Shown: positions 24,942-32,114 of the stretch, in pieces
Layout of the letters: every line of letters begins with the position of its first letter
Position numbering within the stretch: position 1 is the first letter of the stretch
DNA from: Hyphomicrobiales bacterium
GTDB taxonomy: Bacteria; Pseudomonadota; Alphaproteobacteria; Rhizobiales; Xanthobacteraceae
Length of the DNA stretch: 32,114 nt
Assembly: GCA_018335895.1 (NCBI GenBank)
Contig: JAGXQU010000085.1
Coordinates: 1-32,114, forward strand
Reading direction: 5' to 3'
Program-made: the position numbers and the translations under genes
Notes under the pieces: generated by a model
What the model was told of the DNA's origin: nothing
Databases searched by the model: none
What the model saw: only the letters and a program-made list of their open reading frames with translations

Positions 24942-24983
24942 CCGGTTGTACTCAGTAAGTAGAAATTTTTCGCACACAACCGG
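24942..24983. repeat. 8-bp inverted repeat upstream of the MoxR operon
   Basis: CCGGTTGT (24942-24949) and ACAACCGG (24976-24983) are perfect arms with a 26-nt A/T-rich spacer. It sits 91-132 bp before the MoxR start and 20 bp after the stop of the binding-protein gene. It may be an operator of the operon or a remnant terminator. Confidence 0.5.
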
Positions 24984-25002
24984 GTAGTGCGGAACGGCGC
25001 GC

Positions 25003-26121
25003 TTACTTCCGCTCCGAAGACCAAGGAAAGTTCACGTAGCGATCGCGCGTGTCGAAACAGATATTTCCGTACATTTTGAGGTAGGCATCGCGACGGTTCG
25101 GATCGGTGAACACTGCACCTGGATTCTCGAAGTCCGCTTCGTATTGCGCGATGTTCGCCTGCGTGAGCAGGCTTGGAAGAATGTCCATCGCTTGCGGCAC
25201 GCTTTTGCCCGCCATCCAGTCGGCGGCGAACTGCCCGAGCGCATAACCAAACACCGGCGAAGAAAGACTGACGCTCGCCTTGTAGGGGCTGTTGCCCGAC
25301 TTGATCTCGGCGACGGCTTCCGGTTCTCCGTCGATGCCGCCAAGGAACTGGTCAGGCCGGGACTTCTTGGCTTCGCGCAGCGCCTGCAATGCCCCGAGCA
25401 CGACTGTGTCCGCGCCAAGCACGACATCGACATCGGGATGCGCGATGAGAATCGTGCGCATCATGTTGAGCCCGCCCTCCTTGTTCACCGTCAGCGGCGA
25501 GATGTCGGCGACGATGGTAACGCCCGGCATGTCCTGTAGCACGTCGCGCATAGCGGCGAAGCGCGGCGAAAGGAATTGCAGGCTGTCGTGGGTGAGCAGC
25601 ACCACGTTCGCCTTGCCGTTGAGGCGACCGCGGATATAGGCGGCGGCGGCTTCCGCCAGCACCCGGCCGGTAAGATATTGCGGCGCGTTAAGCAGGGTGA
25701 CTGCGGGCGGCGGCACCACGGTGCCAACATAGGCTCCCGACCAGATCACCTGCTGAAGAAGCGGCGCAAGCGATGGCGGATGCACGGGCGCGGCGACCAC
25801 GGCGCCGGCCCGGTCTGCGAGTTGCGCCTGCACCTGCTCGATCATCAGCCTGGGATCGTTGTTCGCGAGTACGACCCTGAACTGGAAGCCGCGATCTTTC
25901 GCGGCCGCCGCCAACCCCTTCGCTACGCCTTGCATGAACTGGCGTTCGTTGTCCTGCGCGAAGGTCAGGATTTTCTGCAATCCGGGCGGCGCGCTGCATG
26001 AGGGAGCGGACGGATCGAATGACGGCAGCACCACCGGAGTGGTGATGCCTTGCGGGCCATCCTGCGCAGACACCACACCAGCGAACAATAAGGCGCATAG
26101 GGCCGGAAGCACCCGGAGCAT
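25003..26121 (-). CDS. Sugar-type periplasmic substrate-binding protein
   Basis: The 372-residue product has a signal peptide (about residues 1-19, ending VVSA) and a Peripl_BP_4 fold like ribose/LacI-type binding proteins. Visible landmarks are FMQGVAKGLAAAAKDRGFQF, the hinge-region VVAAPVHPPSLAPLLQQ, and ADTVVLGALQALREAKK with FLGGIDGEPEAVAEI. No permease or ATPase gene accompanies it. Instead its ATG at 26121 overlaps by one base the stop of a membrane sensor kinase (TGATG). Such pairs are known where a binding protein presents a ligand to a sensor; this is inferred. A TTG one codon earlier is an alternative start. The ligand is unknown; a sugar or autoinducer-like molecule is plausible. 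Confidence 0.87.
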   Translation of the reverse strand: MLRVLPALCALLFAGVVSAQDGPQGITTPVVLPSFDPSAPSCSAPPGLQKILTFAQDNERQFMQGVAKGLAAAAKDRGFQFRVVLANNDPRLMIEQVQAQLADRAGAVVAAPVHPPSLAPLLQQVIWSGAYVGTVVPPPAVTLLNAPQYLTGRVLAEAAAAYIRGRLNGKANVVLLTHDSLQFLSPRFAAMRDVLQDMPGVTIVADISPLTVNKEGGLNMMRTILIAHPDVDVVLGADTVVLGALQALREAKKSRPDQFLGGIDGEPEAVAEIKSGNSPYKASVSLSSPVFGYALGQFAADWMAGKSVPQAMDILPSLLTQANIAQYEADFENPGAVFTDPNRRDAYLKMYGNICFDTRDRYVNFPWSSERK

Positions 26122-27464
26122 CAAGCAGCCTCCTTCAAGGGAAATACGATCCGCGCGGCCGTCCCCCGAGCGCGCTCCAGATACTCGATCTTCGCTTCCA
26201 TATTCGATGCCATCGCATGCACGATGCGCGTACCTAGCCCGGTGCCCTTCGCCAGAGCATTTTCGTTTCTGCCGATGCCGTCGTCTTCCACGATCAGTTC
26301 GGCACTGCCGTTCTTTAGGCTCGCGAGCTTCACCCGCACTTCGCCGTTACCGTCCGGGTAGGCGTACTTGAACGCGTTCGTGACCAGTTCGGTGATGGCA
26401 ACACCGAGATTGATGCTTCGGTCGGTAGGCATCTTGAGGGGTTCGATCGTGTAACGCAGCGACGCGCCGCCCCCTTCATTCTTCAGCGTCACCGCAAGCT
26501 GGTCGAGCACGGCGGCAAGGTAGGCGTCGAGATCGACCACGCGCACGTCTTTCGATGTGTAAAGTCGCTTGTGTACGGATGCGATTGCATAGATGCGCGC
26601 CTGCGTTTCGGAAAGCACATCCTTCGCCGCCTGATCGGTAAGGGCCCTCGCCTGCAACTGCACCATCGAGCTGACCATGGCGAGACTGTTGGCGACGCGG
26701 TGATTGACTTCCTGCACCAGCATTTCCGCGCGATCGCGTGCGAGCGCGAGATCGGCGGTGCGAATCTTGACGCGCTCCTCGAGACTTGCGTTTAGCGCAT
26801 GGACCTCATCGCGGGCCTGCACGACCTCGCGCGCGTATTGCAGCGTCAAAATCGTAACACCGCCAACCACGAGGACGATTACGAGGCCGCCCAGAACCGT
26901 AACCCAGCGCAACCATGCAGCATTCGCACGTTGTTCCACGACTGCAGCAGTCAGGCGGTCGTCGGTGCGACGGATGATCCCCGAGAGAAAGAGGTTGGCT
27001 TCGTCCATCAGCGCCTTGCCGCGGTTGGTCTGCAAGACGGCAAGCGCATCCCGTTCCCGAAGCGCCGATTTGAAAGCGACGGCATCGTCCATTTCCTTAA
27101 GCTTTTGGCCGATGACAGCTTCCAGCCGATCGAGCAGGACTGTGAACGAAGCTTCATTCGCAAGCAGCCGCTTCAGTGTAGAGAAGTGACGCATCGTCTG
27201 CGCCTTGGCCGTGGCGTAGGGGGCGAGATAAATTTCGTTTCCGGTAGCGAGATAGCCGCGTTGGCTGGATTCGGCCGTCTGCAACGCCGTGCGTAGCTCG
27301 ACTGAGGCGCCGCGAGTCTCGCGCGCTTCGACTACTTCGCTAAAAGAATACTGAGCGCGCTCGCTCAGCCAGATCGTGGTTGCCACGATTCCGAGGAGTG
27401 TCAGGAAACCAACACCCAGAAGCAGGATTGTCGAACGAACTACAAAGCGACTGGAAATCGGCAT
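26121..27464 (-). CDS. Sensor histidine kinase with CHASE3 domain and HisKA_2 core
   Basis: The 447-residue product has transmembrane helices at about residues 11-32 and 187-208. They flank a periplasmic CHASE3-like helical domain (TAESSQRGYLATGNEIYLAPY at 63-83). A coiled linker leads to a HisKA_2 core with phospho-histidine H255 (EVNHRVANSLAMVSSMVQLQ), then an HATPase with N box ITELVTNAFKYAY and G box EDDGIGR...GTGLGTRIV. This HisKA_2/HWE group often signals to PhyR or single-domain regulators in alphaproteobacteria; no regulator is next to it. The ATG at 27464 is preferred over an upstream TTG. It is in an operon with the periplasmic binding protein, which probably delivers the stimulus. 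Confidence 0.9.
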   Translation of the reverse strand: MPISSRFVVRSTILLLGVGFLTLLGIVATTIWLSERAQYSFSEVVEARETRGASVELRTALQTAESSQRGYLATGNEIYLAPYATAKAQTMRHFSTLKRLLANEASFTVLLDRLEAVIGQKLKEMDDAVAFKSALRERDALAVLQTNRGKALMDEANLFLSGIIRRTDDRLTAAVVEQRANAAWLRWVTVLGGLVIVLVVGGVTILTLQYAREVVQARDEVHALNASLEERVKIRTADLALARDRAEMLVQEVNHRVANSLAMVSSMVQLQARALTDQAAKDVLSETQARIYAIASVHKRLYTSKDVRVVDLDAYLAAVLDQLAVTLKNEGGGASLRYTIEPLKMPTDRSINLGVAITELVTNAFKYAYPDGNGEVRVKLASLKNGSAELIVEDDGIGRNENALAKGTGLGTRIVHAMASNMEAKIEYLERARGTAARIVFPLKEAA

Positions 27465-27609
27465 GCAGAAAAGGCGTGCCTGAACGGCGGGCTTATTACA
27501 AGAGAGCAATAAGAAGCGCTGGCAGGAACGAACCTATCCTGCCTGCCGGCGATCGGCGAGCCCGGAAAACCGATTGTTCCAAAACATACGAACGACCCGC
27601 CGGTTCCAC

Positions 27610-27684
27610 TGGCGCTCCCTACGGGAATCGAACCCGTGTTTCAGCCTTGAGAGGGCCGCGTCCTAACCGCTAGACGAAGGGAGC
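27610..27684 (-). tRNA. tRNA-Glu (anticodon CTC)
   Basis: Read on the minus strand, the acceptor stem GCTCCCT (27684-27678) pairs with AGGGAGC (27620-27614). The T arm has ACGGGTTCGATTCCCGT, the anticodon loop is CTCTCAA with anticodon CTC (reads GAG), and the D arm is intact. Discriminator G is followed by an encoded CCA (27612-27610). The gene stands alone with no attachment-site or integrase sign. Confidence 0.95.
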
Positions 27685-27794
27685 TTACAACCCGCTTCTA
27701 GCAGCGCGTGGGCAGAGCGGGCAAGTTGCGCATTCCATCTATTGTTCGCGCATAACCTTGCCGGAATACCTGCGCCCACTTTCGGGGGCATGCG

Positions 27795-28634
27795 CTAGAG
27801 CCGCATCAGCACGATACCCGCGAGGATGAGTGCCGCGGCGGCCCAACGCTGCCGGCTCGCCTTTTCGCCGAGGAAGAACACGGCGATCAGCATGGCGAAG
27901 AGCACGCTGGTTTCGCGGAGCGCCGCGACCAGCGCGATCGGCGCCAATGTGAAGGCCCAGATCGCGATCCAGTAGGAGCCGAGCGAAAGCGCTCCCGCCG
28001 CCGTCCCGCTCAGGAGATTGCCGCGGACCGCCGCGCGCAAATCGCGCCCGCGCACAAGAAGCGCGTAGATCGTCATCAGCACGCCGTCGCCCACGAACAT
28101 CCAGAGCGTGAAGCCCGAGGCCGTGCCCGAAAGCTGCGCGCCGATGCCATCGACTAGGGTATAGCTCGCAGTGAACAGCGCGGTGCCGAGCGCGAACAGA
28201 AGCGCTTTCTTCGGCATAGCCTCGCCCGATCCCAGCCTTGACGACATCAGCATCACACCGAGGCCGATCGCGCAGACCGCAGCAAGCTTCGTCGCGGTCA
28301 GGTTTTCCTGAAGCAGGAAGACGCCGGCTACCGCCACGATCAATGGCGCGCTCCCGCGCGCGAGCGGATAGACCTGGCTCATGTCGCCATGCTCGTAGGC
28401 GCGGATCAGGAAAATCTTGTAGCCGCTGTGCAGGAACGCCGAGACCAAGATCCACGGCCAACTCAAAGCGGACGGCATCGCGAAAAGCGGCAACAGCGCC
28501 AGCGAGATCGCGCCCTGAATGAGCGCGAGCAGAAAGATCGACGTCGTGCGGTCGAGACCGGTCTTGACCAGCGCATTCCATCCCGCATGCATCGCGGCAC
28601 CCGCGAGCACGGCGAGGAATACGATCAGGTCCAT
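27795..28634 (-). CDS. EamA/DMT-family transporter
   Basis: The 279-residue, very hydrophobic protein has about ten transmembrane helices in two EamA-type halves. The first contains AGAAMHAGWNALVKTGLDR and the helix-end motif YPLARGSAPLIVAVAGVFLLQE; the second has ALRETSVLFAMLIAVFFLGEK, the classical paired 'glutamate' ends of EamA repeats. It should export or import a small metabolite such as an amino acid or drug; the substrate is unknown. Its ATG directly follows the stop of the small membrane-protein gene (TAAATG, zero gap), so the two form an operon. No clear terminator follows. Confidence 0.9.
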   Translation of the reverse strand: MDLIVFLAVLAGAAMHAGWNALVKTGLDRTTSIFLLALIQGAISLALLPLFAMPSALSWPWILVSAFLHSGYKIFLIRAYEHGDMSQVYPLARGSAPLIVAVAGVFLLQENLTATKLAAVCAIGLGVMLMSSRLGSGEAMPKKALLFALGTALFTASYTLVDGIGAQLSGTASGFTLWMFVGDGVLMTIYALLVRGRDLRAAVRGNLLSGTAAGALSLGSYWIAIWAFTLAPIALVAALRETSVLFAMLIAVFFLGEKASRQRWAAAALILAGIVLMRL

Positions 28635-29000
28635 TTAGTTCTGCGGCTCGAGACGAAGCGTGCCGCGCAGTTGCAGGGTGGAGAGATCGAACACCCGCAT
28701 TTCGGTGACGCCGTTGCGCTCGATCGTGACCACGATGCGGCCATCGCTGACCGCGGTCGAGACGACGCGGGAGCCCTTCGGCAGCGCATTGGTAATCGCT
28801 GCGATCGGCGCGGCCTTGGGTGCGGGAGCCGGATTCGAGAGCCGGTAGACGATGACCCCGATGATCGCGAGCACGCCCGCCACCATCAGCGCAGTCGAAT
28901 AGATCGCCATGCGCTTGAGCTTGCGGAGAATCGCTTCCTGCTGCGGATCGAGCGGGACTTCGCTAGTGTGCGCGTCGGGATTCTTTTTCTTGGCGGTCAT
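28635..29000 (-). CDS. Small single-pass membrane protein (possibly DUF6476)
   Basis: The 121-residue product has a cytoplasmic charged N-terminus (residues 1-30, KKK rich), one transmembrane helix (about 32-53, IYSTALMVAGVLAIIGVIVY) and a small extracytoplasmic beta-rich domain with VVTIERNGVTEMRVFDLSTL. It resembles, from memory, the DUF6476 type found in alphaproteobacteria; this is uncertain. The start codon overlaps that of divergent rluD by two bases. It heads an operon with the EamA transporter gene. The function is unknown. Confidence 0.75.
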   Translation of the reverse strand: MTAKKKNPDAHTSEVPLDPQQEAILRKLKRMAIYSTALMVAGVLAIIGVIVYRLSNPAPAPKAAPIAAITNALPKGSRVVSTAVSDGRIVVTIERNGVTEMRVFDLSTLQLRGTLRLEPQN

Positions 29001-30000
29001 GGCGGATTTGAGCAGTCAGCGTTTCGAAATTGCCGCGGGCGCGGAGGATAAGGGCGCGCGCCTCGACCGCTTTCTCGCAGACCGGATCGCCGAGCTTAGC
29101 CGCACGCGGCTGAAAGCGCTGATCCTCGAAGGCGCGGTCGAAGTGAGCGGCCGGACAGTAAGAGACCCCGAATACAGGGTCAACGCGGGCGACGAAATCG
29201 CGGTCGGCATTCCGGAAGCCGAACCGGCGAAACCGGCGGGAGAAAAAATCCCGCTCGACATCGTCTATGAAGACAAGGACGTTGTGGTGATCGACAAGCC
29301 TGCGGGGCTCGTCGTGCATCCCGCAGCCGGCAACCGCTCCGGCACGCTCGTCAACGCCCTGATCGCGCATTGCGGCGCGTCGCTCTCGGGCATCGGCGGC
29401 GAGAAACGCCCCGGCATCGTGCACCGACTGGACAAGGACACCAGCGGGCTCCTGGTCGTCGCGAAGAATGATGCAGCGCATCGCTCGCTTTCGGAGCAGT
29501 TCGCGGATCACGGCCGCACCAACGAGCTTTCGCGCGGCTATCTGGCTTTTGCATGGGGCGCGCCGAAGCCGGAGCGCGGCACCATCGACGCGCCGATCGC
29601 GCGCGATCCGCGCTCGCGCGTGAAGATGGCTGTGCGAAAGGGTGGCAAGGAAGCCGTCACGCATTACGAAGTGCTGCAGAAATATCCCGGCGCCGACGGC
29701 AAGCCGGTCGCATCGATGGTCGAGTGCGAACTGGAAACCGGCCGCACCCACCAAATCCGCGTGCATCTCGCGAAGGCCGGCCACCCACTGCTTGGTGATG
29801 CCGTCTATGGCGCGGGCTTCCAGTCGAAATCCGTACTTTTACCGCAGCAAACGCAGGCGAAACTCAAAGCGCTGAACCGGCAGGCGCTACACGCCTTCCG
29901 TCTGGCCTTTTCACATCCGCGCACGGGCAAATTGCTCTCCTTCGAAAGTAAGTTGCCGAAAGACCTCGCCGCGCTGGAGAAATCTTTCAAAAGGCCCTGA
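28999..30000 (+). CDS. rluD: Ribosomal large subunit pseudouridine synthase RluD family
   Basis: RluD makes pseudouridines at 1911, 1915 and 1917 of helix 69 in 23S rRNA. The 333-residue product has an S4 RNA-binding domain (about residues 15-70, RLDRFLADRI...LILEGAVEVSGR) and the catalytic domain with HRLDKDTSGLL at 142-152 (catalytic D145), plus LETGRTHQIRVHLAKAGHPLLGD. Homology supports RluA/RluC/RluD; RluD is most likely. The ATG at 28999 overlaps the divergent start codon of the neighbouring gene (CATG); a TTG at 29008 is an alternative. No clear Shine-Dalgarno is seen. rpoH follows 159 bp downstream, a common neighbour order in rhizobia. Confidence 0.93.
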   Translation: MADLSSQRFEIAAGAEDKGARLDRFLADRIAELSRTRLKALILEGAVEVSGRTVRDPEYRVNAGDEIAVGIPEAEPAKPAGEKIPLDIVYEDKDVVVIDKPAGLVVHPAAGNRSGTLVNALIAHCGASLSGIGGEKRPGIVHRLDKDTSGLLVVAKNDAAHRSLSEQFADHGRTNELSRGYLAFAWGAPKPERGTIDAPIARDPRSRVKMAVRKGGKEAVTHYEVLQKYPGADGKPVASMVECELETGRTHQIRVHLAKAGHPLLGDAVYGAGFQSKSVLLPQQTQAKLKALNRQALHAFRLAFSHPRTGKLLSFESKLPKDLAALEKSFKRP

Positions 30001-30045
30001 ACACTGGCCCCGCCGCTACGGAGCCGGATTAAAAATATTTCATTT

Positions 30046-30115
30046 GCGGCACCTTAATGCCGCCGGAAGCGTTCCTATATTTGCCTGTTGCCGCTGGCTC
30101 ATTCGGAGCAGCGGC
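30046..30115 (+). promoter_or_regulatory. Two hairpins in the rpoH upstream region
   Basis: Hairpin one pairs GCGGCA (30046-30051) with TGCCGC (30058-30063). Hairpin two pairs GCCGCTGGCTC (30090-30100) with GAGCAGCGGC (30106-30115) around ATTCG with one bulged base. The second lies 45 bases before the rpoH ATG and may be within the leader mRNA. No ROSE-type thermometer consensus is evident. Confidence 0.45.
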
Positions 30116-30159
30116 GGAAACGGCTCGCCACAACGGGGGCCGAGAAAGAAGGGACTTCA

Positions 30160-31065
30160 ATGGCCCGCACAGCTACCGGTAATCTGCCCGCCATCGCCGA
30201 AGGCGGCCTGTCGCATTACCTGTCCGAAATCCGCAAATTTCCGATGCTCGAGCCCCAGCAGGAGTACATGCTGGCCAAGCGTTGGCGCGAGCACGACGAC
30301 CGCGACGCCGCGCATCAGTTAGTCACTTCCCATCTGCGCCTCGTCGCGAAGATCGCGATGGGTTATCGCGGCTATGGCCTGCCGATCGGCGAGGTCATTT
30401 CCGAAGGCAACGTCGGCCTCATGCAGGCGGTGAAGCGGTTCGAGCCCGACAAGGGCTTCCGCCTCGCCACCTACGCCATGTGGTGGATTCGCGCGTCGAT
30501 TCAAGAATACATCCTGCGTTCGTGGTCGCTCGTGAAGATGGGCACCACCGCCGCGCAGAAGCGCCTGTTCTTCAACCTCCGCAAGACCAAGAGCCAGATC
30601 TCCGCGCTCGAGGAAGGCGAGCTGAAGCCCGAGCACGTGACGCAGATCGCGACCAAGCTCGGTGTCACCGAGGACGAAGTGATTTCGATGAACCGCCGTC
30701 TCGGCGGCGACACCTCGCTGAACGCACCGATCCGCGCCGACTCGGAGTCCGGCGAATGGCAGGACTGGCTGGTCGACGAAAGCGACAGCCAGGAAGCCAT
30801 GCTCGCTGACCAGGAAGAGAAATCGAACCGCCATCAGGCGCTCGAAGGTGCGCTCTCGGTGCTGAACGATCGCGAGCGTCGCATCTTCGAGGCGCGCCGT
30901 CTCGCCGACGATCCGATCACGCTGGAGCAGCTTGCCGAAGAGTTCGGCGTCTCGCGCGAACGCGTGCGCCAGATCGAGGTCCGCGCCTTCGAGAAGGTGC
31001 AGAAAGCGGTCGTCGAACGGATGCGGAAAATCGAAGCACCCACCGGCGCGCTTCCGGCGATGTGA
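30160..31065 (+). CDS. rpoH: RNA polymerase heat-shock sigma factor RpoH (sigma-32)
   Basis: RpoH directs RNA polymerase to heat-shock promoters. The 301-residue product has region 2 (RLVAKIAMGYRGYGLPIGEV and GFRLATYAMWWIRASIQEYI at about residues 60-120), the RpoH box QKRLFFNLR at about 133-141 that sets it apart from other group-2 sigmas, and region 4 with helix-turn-helix TLEQLAEEFGVSRERVRQIE. The ATG at 30160 follows AGAAGGGA; a longer start at 30088 gives non-family sequence. It is monocistronic with a strong GNRA-loop terminator. The leader holds two hairpins that may influence translation. Confidence 0.96.
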   Translation: MARTATGNLPAIAEGGLSHYLSEIRKFPMLEPQQEYMLAKRWREHDDRDAAHQLVTSHLRLVAKIAMGYRGYGLPIGEVISEGNVGLMQAVKRFEPDKGFRLATYAMWWIRASIQEYILRSWSLVKMGTTAAQKRLFFNLRKTKSQISALEEGELKPEHVTQIATKLGVTEDEVISMNRRLGGDTSLNAPIRADSESGEWQDWLVDESDSQEAMLADQEEKSNRHQALEGALSVLNDRERRIFEARRLADDPITLEQLAEEFGVSRERVRQIEVRAFEKVQKAVVERMRKIEAPTGALPAM

Positions 31066-31085
31066 ATCGGCCTCAGAGGAAATAG

Positions 31086-31119
31086 AAAAGGCCGGGCGAA
31101 AGCCCGGCCTTTTTCTTTT
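31086..31119 (+). terminator. Intrinsic terminator after rpoH
   Basis: GGCCGGGC (31090-31097) pairs with GCCCGGCC (31102-31109) around a GAAA tetraloop, with AAAA before and TTTTTCTTTT after. Confidence 0.95.
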
Positions 31120-31133
31120 GCCTTGCGCCTGCG

Positions 31134-32114
31134 CTAGATGCCCCAGGCCGCGAAAGCTTCCGCGAGCGCCTTGTCGCCGGCAGGCCCCTTCTCGAACGCG
31201 ATCACGCTGCGCCGGCCGTTCTCGTAGACGAAGGCGATGTCGATCCAGGGCTGCGTGCGAAGCGCAGTCAGATTTCGCTCGCGATCTGCTTCGATCGCGG
31301 ACAGGCCGAAAAGATAGAACCCAGGCATGACGCGATGGCTGACCGCCGCAAGCGGAGTGCCTTGCGCGGATTCGTTGCTCTTCATGCGGATGAACGGAAC
31401 CTGCGCGATGCCGCCGAAACTGTCGTCGCCGGAAAAGCGCACGTAGATGTAATGACTGGCAGAGCTGGTCGGATCGGGATTGCGCCGCACCGAGAAGGAG
31501 ACGGTCAGCTTCCGGTCTGGAACCTCGATGTCGGCATGGATCATCAGTTCCGGCGGACGGTCGGCGCCGGGAGTGATCGTCTCCGCGCGCCAGGACACCG
31601 TGCCGTTGATTGCCGTGAACTGTTGCGTTCCCGGATTCTCTTCGAATAGCACCGCGCGCCGGCCCGAGCCCACGGGCGGCGCGGATAGCGGCGTGGAGCC
31701 GTCGTTCTGCTGCGCTTGCGGGACGCGATCCGCGCGCGAAGCCGATGACGCCGTTTCGCTCTGCTCGGTGCCGAACGGCACGACATTGGAAACCAGCGTG
31801 AAGATGCGCCCGCGATTGACGTAGCCGACAGCGGCAGCAGTCAGGAGCAACAACAACAAAAGACCCAGAACGACGAACTTTCTGCGCGACGACTTCCGCG
31901 CACCTTCGCGGGCGTATTCGGCTGCGTTTCGGCCGCGGCCTGCTTGCGGGCGCAGCGACGGTTCGGAACGCTGCGGCGGCCTCTGATCGCGGCCTTCGGC
32001 GCGCGGCATTCCGCGCGGCGGACGCACCTCGCGCGGACCTTCGGCCGCGGGCTCATATCTGTCCTGCTCGCCGCCGTAATCGTCCTCCGCGTAGTGCGGA
32101 GGCGGAGCACCGCG
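31134..32114 (-). CDS. Membrane-anchored protein with disordered N-terminus (5' partial)
   Basis: I do not recognise a family. The frame remains open to the window edge, so the start lies outside. The visible 326 residues are a hydrophilic Pro/Arg/Glu-rich region of about 75 residues with acidic patches (HYAEDDYGGEQDRYEP) and RSEPSLRPQAGR. Next come KSSRRK, one transmembrane helix (FVVLGLLLLLLLTAAAVGYV), a Ser/Ala/Gln-rich stalk, and an extracytoplasmic beta-rich domain of about 180 residues with VSWRAETITPG, RKLTVSFSVRRN and WIDIAFVYENGRR. No catalytic motif is seen. It is convergent with rpoH, sharing its terminator region. It could be an envelope or secretion-associated protein; certainty is low. 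Confidence 0.8.
   Translation of the reverse strand, partial: RGAPPPHYAEDDYGGEQDRYEPAAEGPREVRPPRGMPRAEGRDQRPPQRSEPSLRPQAGRGRNAAEYAREGARKSSRRKFVVLGLLLLLLLTAAAVGYVNRGRIFTLVSNVVPFGTEQSETASSASRADRVPQAQQNDGSTPLSAPPVGSGRRAVLFEENPGTQQFTAINGTVSWRAETITPGADRPPELMIHADIEVPDRKLTVSFSVRRNPDPTSSASHYIYVRFSGDDSFGGIAQVPFIRMKSNESAQGTPLAAVSHRVMPGFYLFGLSAIEADRERNLTALRTQPWIDIAFVYENGRRSVIAFEKGPAGDKALAEAFAAWGI

Noticed and set aside
27610-27684. tRNA gene as integration site of a mobile island
   Set aside because: No integrase, no repeated tRNA 3' end nearby, and flanking genes have normal composition.

Overview
The window is a GC-rich chromosomal segment with little intergenic space. It is best explained as an alphaproteobacterium of the order Hyphomicrobiales (Rhizobiales), close to the Bradyrhizobium/Rhodopseudomonas/Xanthobacteraceae side. 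The evidence is the CtrA master regulator with its phosphotransferase ChpT, an EipA (DUF1134) envelope protein, CcrM-type GANTC sites clustered at promoters, a typical alphaproteobacterial RpoH, and a short palindromic repeat of a kind I recall from bradyrhizobial genomes. There is no sign of a phage, insertion sequence, integron or CRISPR array.

Layout. 1-506: hairpin-rich leader with dispersed repeats and a CtrA-like box. 507-4437: flagellar export genes flhA (+), fliJ and fliI (-). 4438-5570: ctrA with a long GANTC-rich upstream region and a strong terminator. 5592-8694: a small PAS protein, a two-gene ABC exporter and a small exported protein. 8715-14991 (-): the chemotaxis operon cheA-cheW-cheY-cheB-cheR, preceded by chpT. 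15161-18191: CysQ-like phosphatase, YHS protein, EipA and a membrane-anchored coiled-coil protein. 18374-20524: molybdate transporter modABC. 20579-22144: CurA-like reductase and a lysine-rich, histone H1-like protein. 22181-24851 (-): a tightly overlapped operon of a MoxR-type AAA+ ATPase, a metallopeptidase-like/VWA protein and a small LCCL-domain protein. 25003-27464 (-): a CHASE3/HisKA_2 sensor kinase overlapping a sugar-type periplasmic binding protein. 27610-27684: tRNA-Glu(CTC). 27795-31119: EamA transporter, small membrane protein, rluD and rpoH. 31134 to the end: a membrane-anchored protein whose start lies outside the window.

How it works together. The first half is a motility and cell-cycle neighbourhood. 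ChpT passes phosphate from the kinase CckA (not in this window) to CtrA, and CtrA classically switches on flagellar and chemotaxis genes. Candidate CtrA boxes and GANTC methylation sites lie before flhA, fliI/ctrA, chpT/cheA and eipA. The chemotaxis operon encodes an unusual hybrid CheA with two CheW-like modules and its own receiver. The second half is mostly housekeeping.

The least explained element is the MoxR / metallopeptidase-VWA / LCCL operon. It looks like a chaperone-type ATPase machine with an apparently cytoplasmic LCCL domain as its third component. Function assignments for well-known families are firm; those for the LCCL operon, the lysine-rich protein and the kinase/binding-protein pair are inference.
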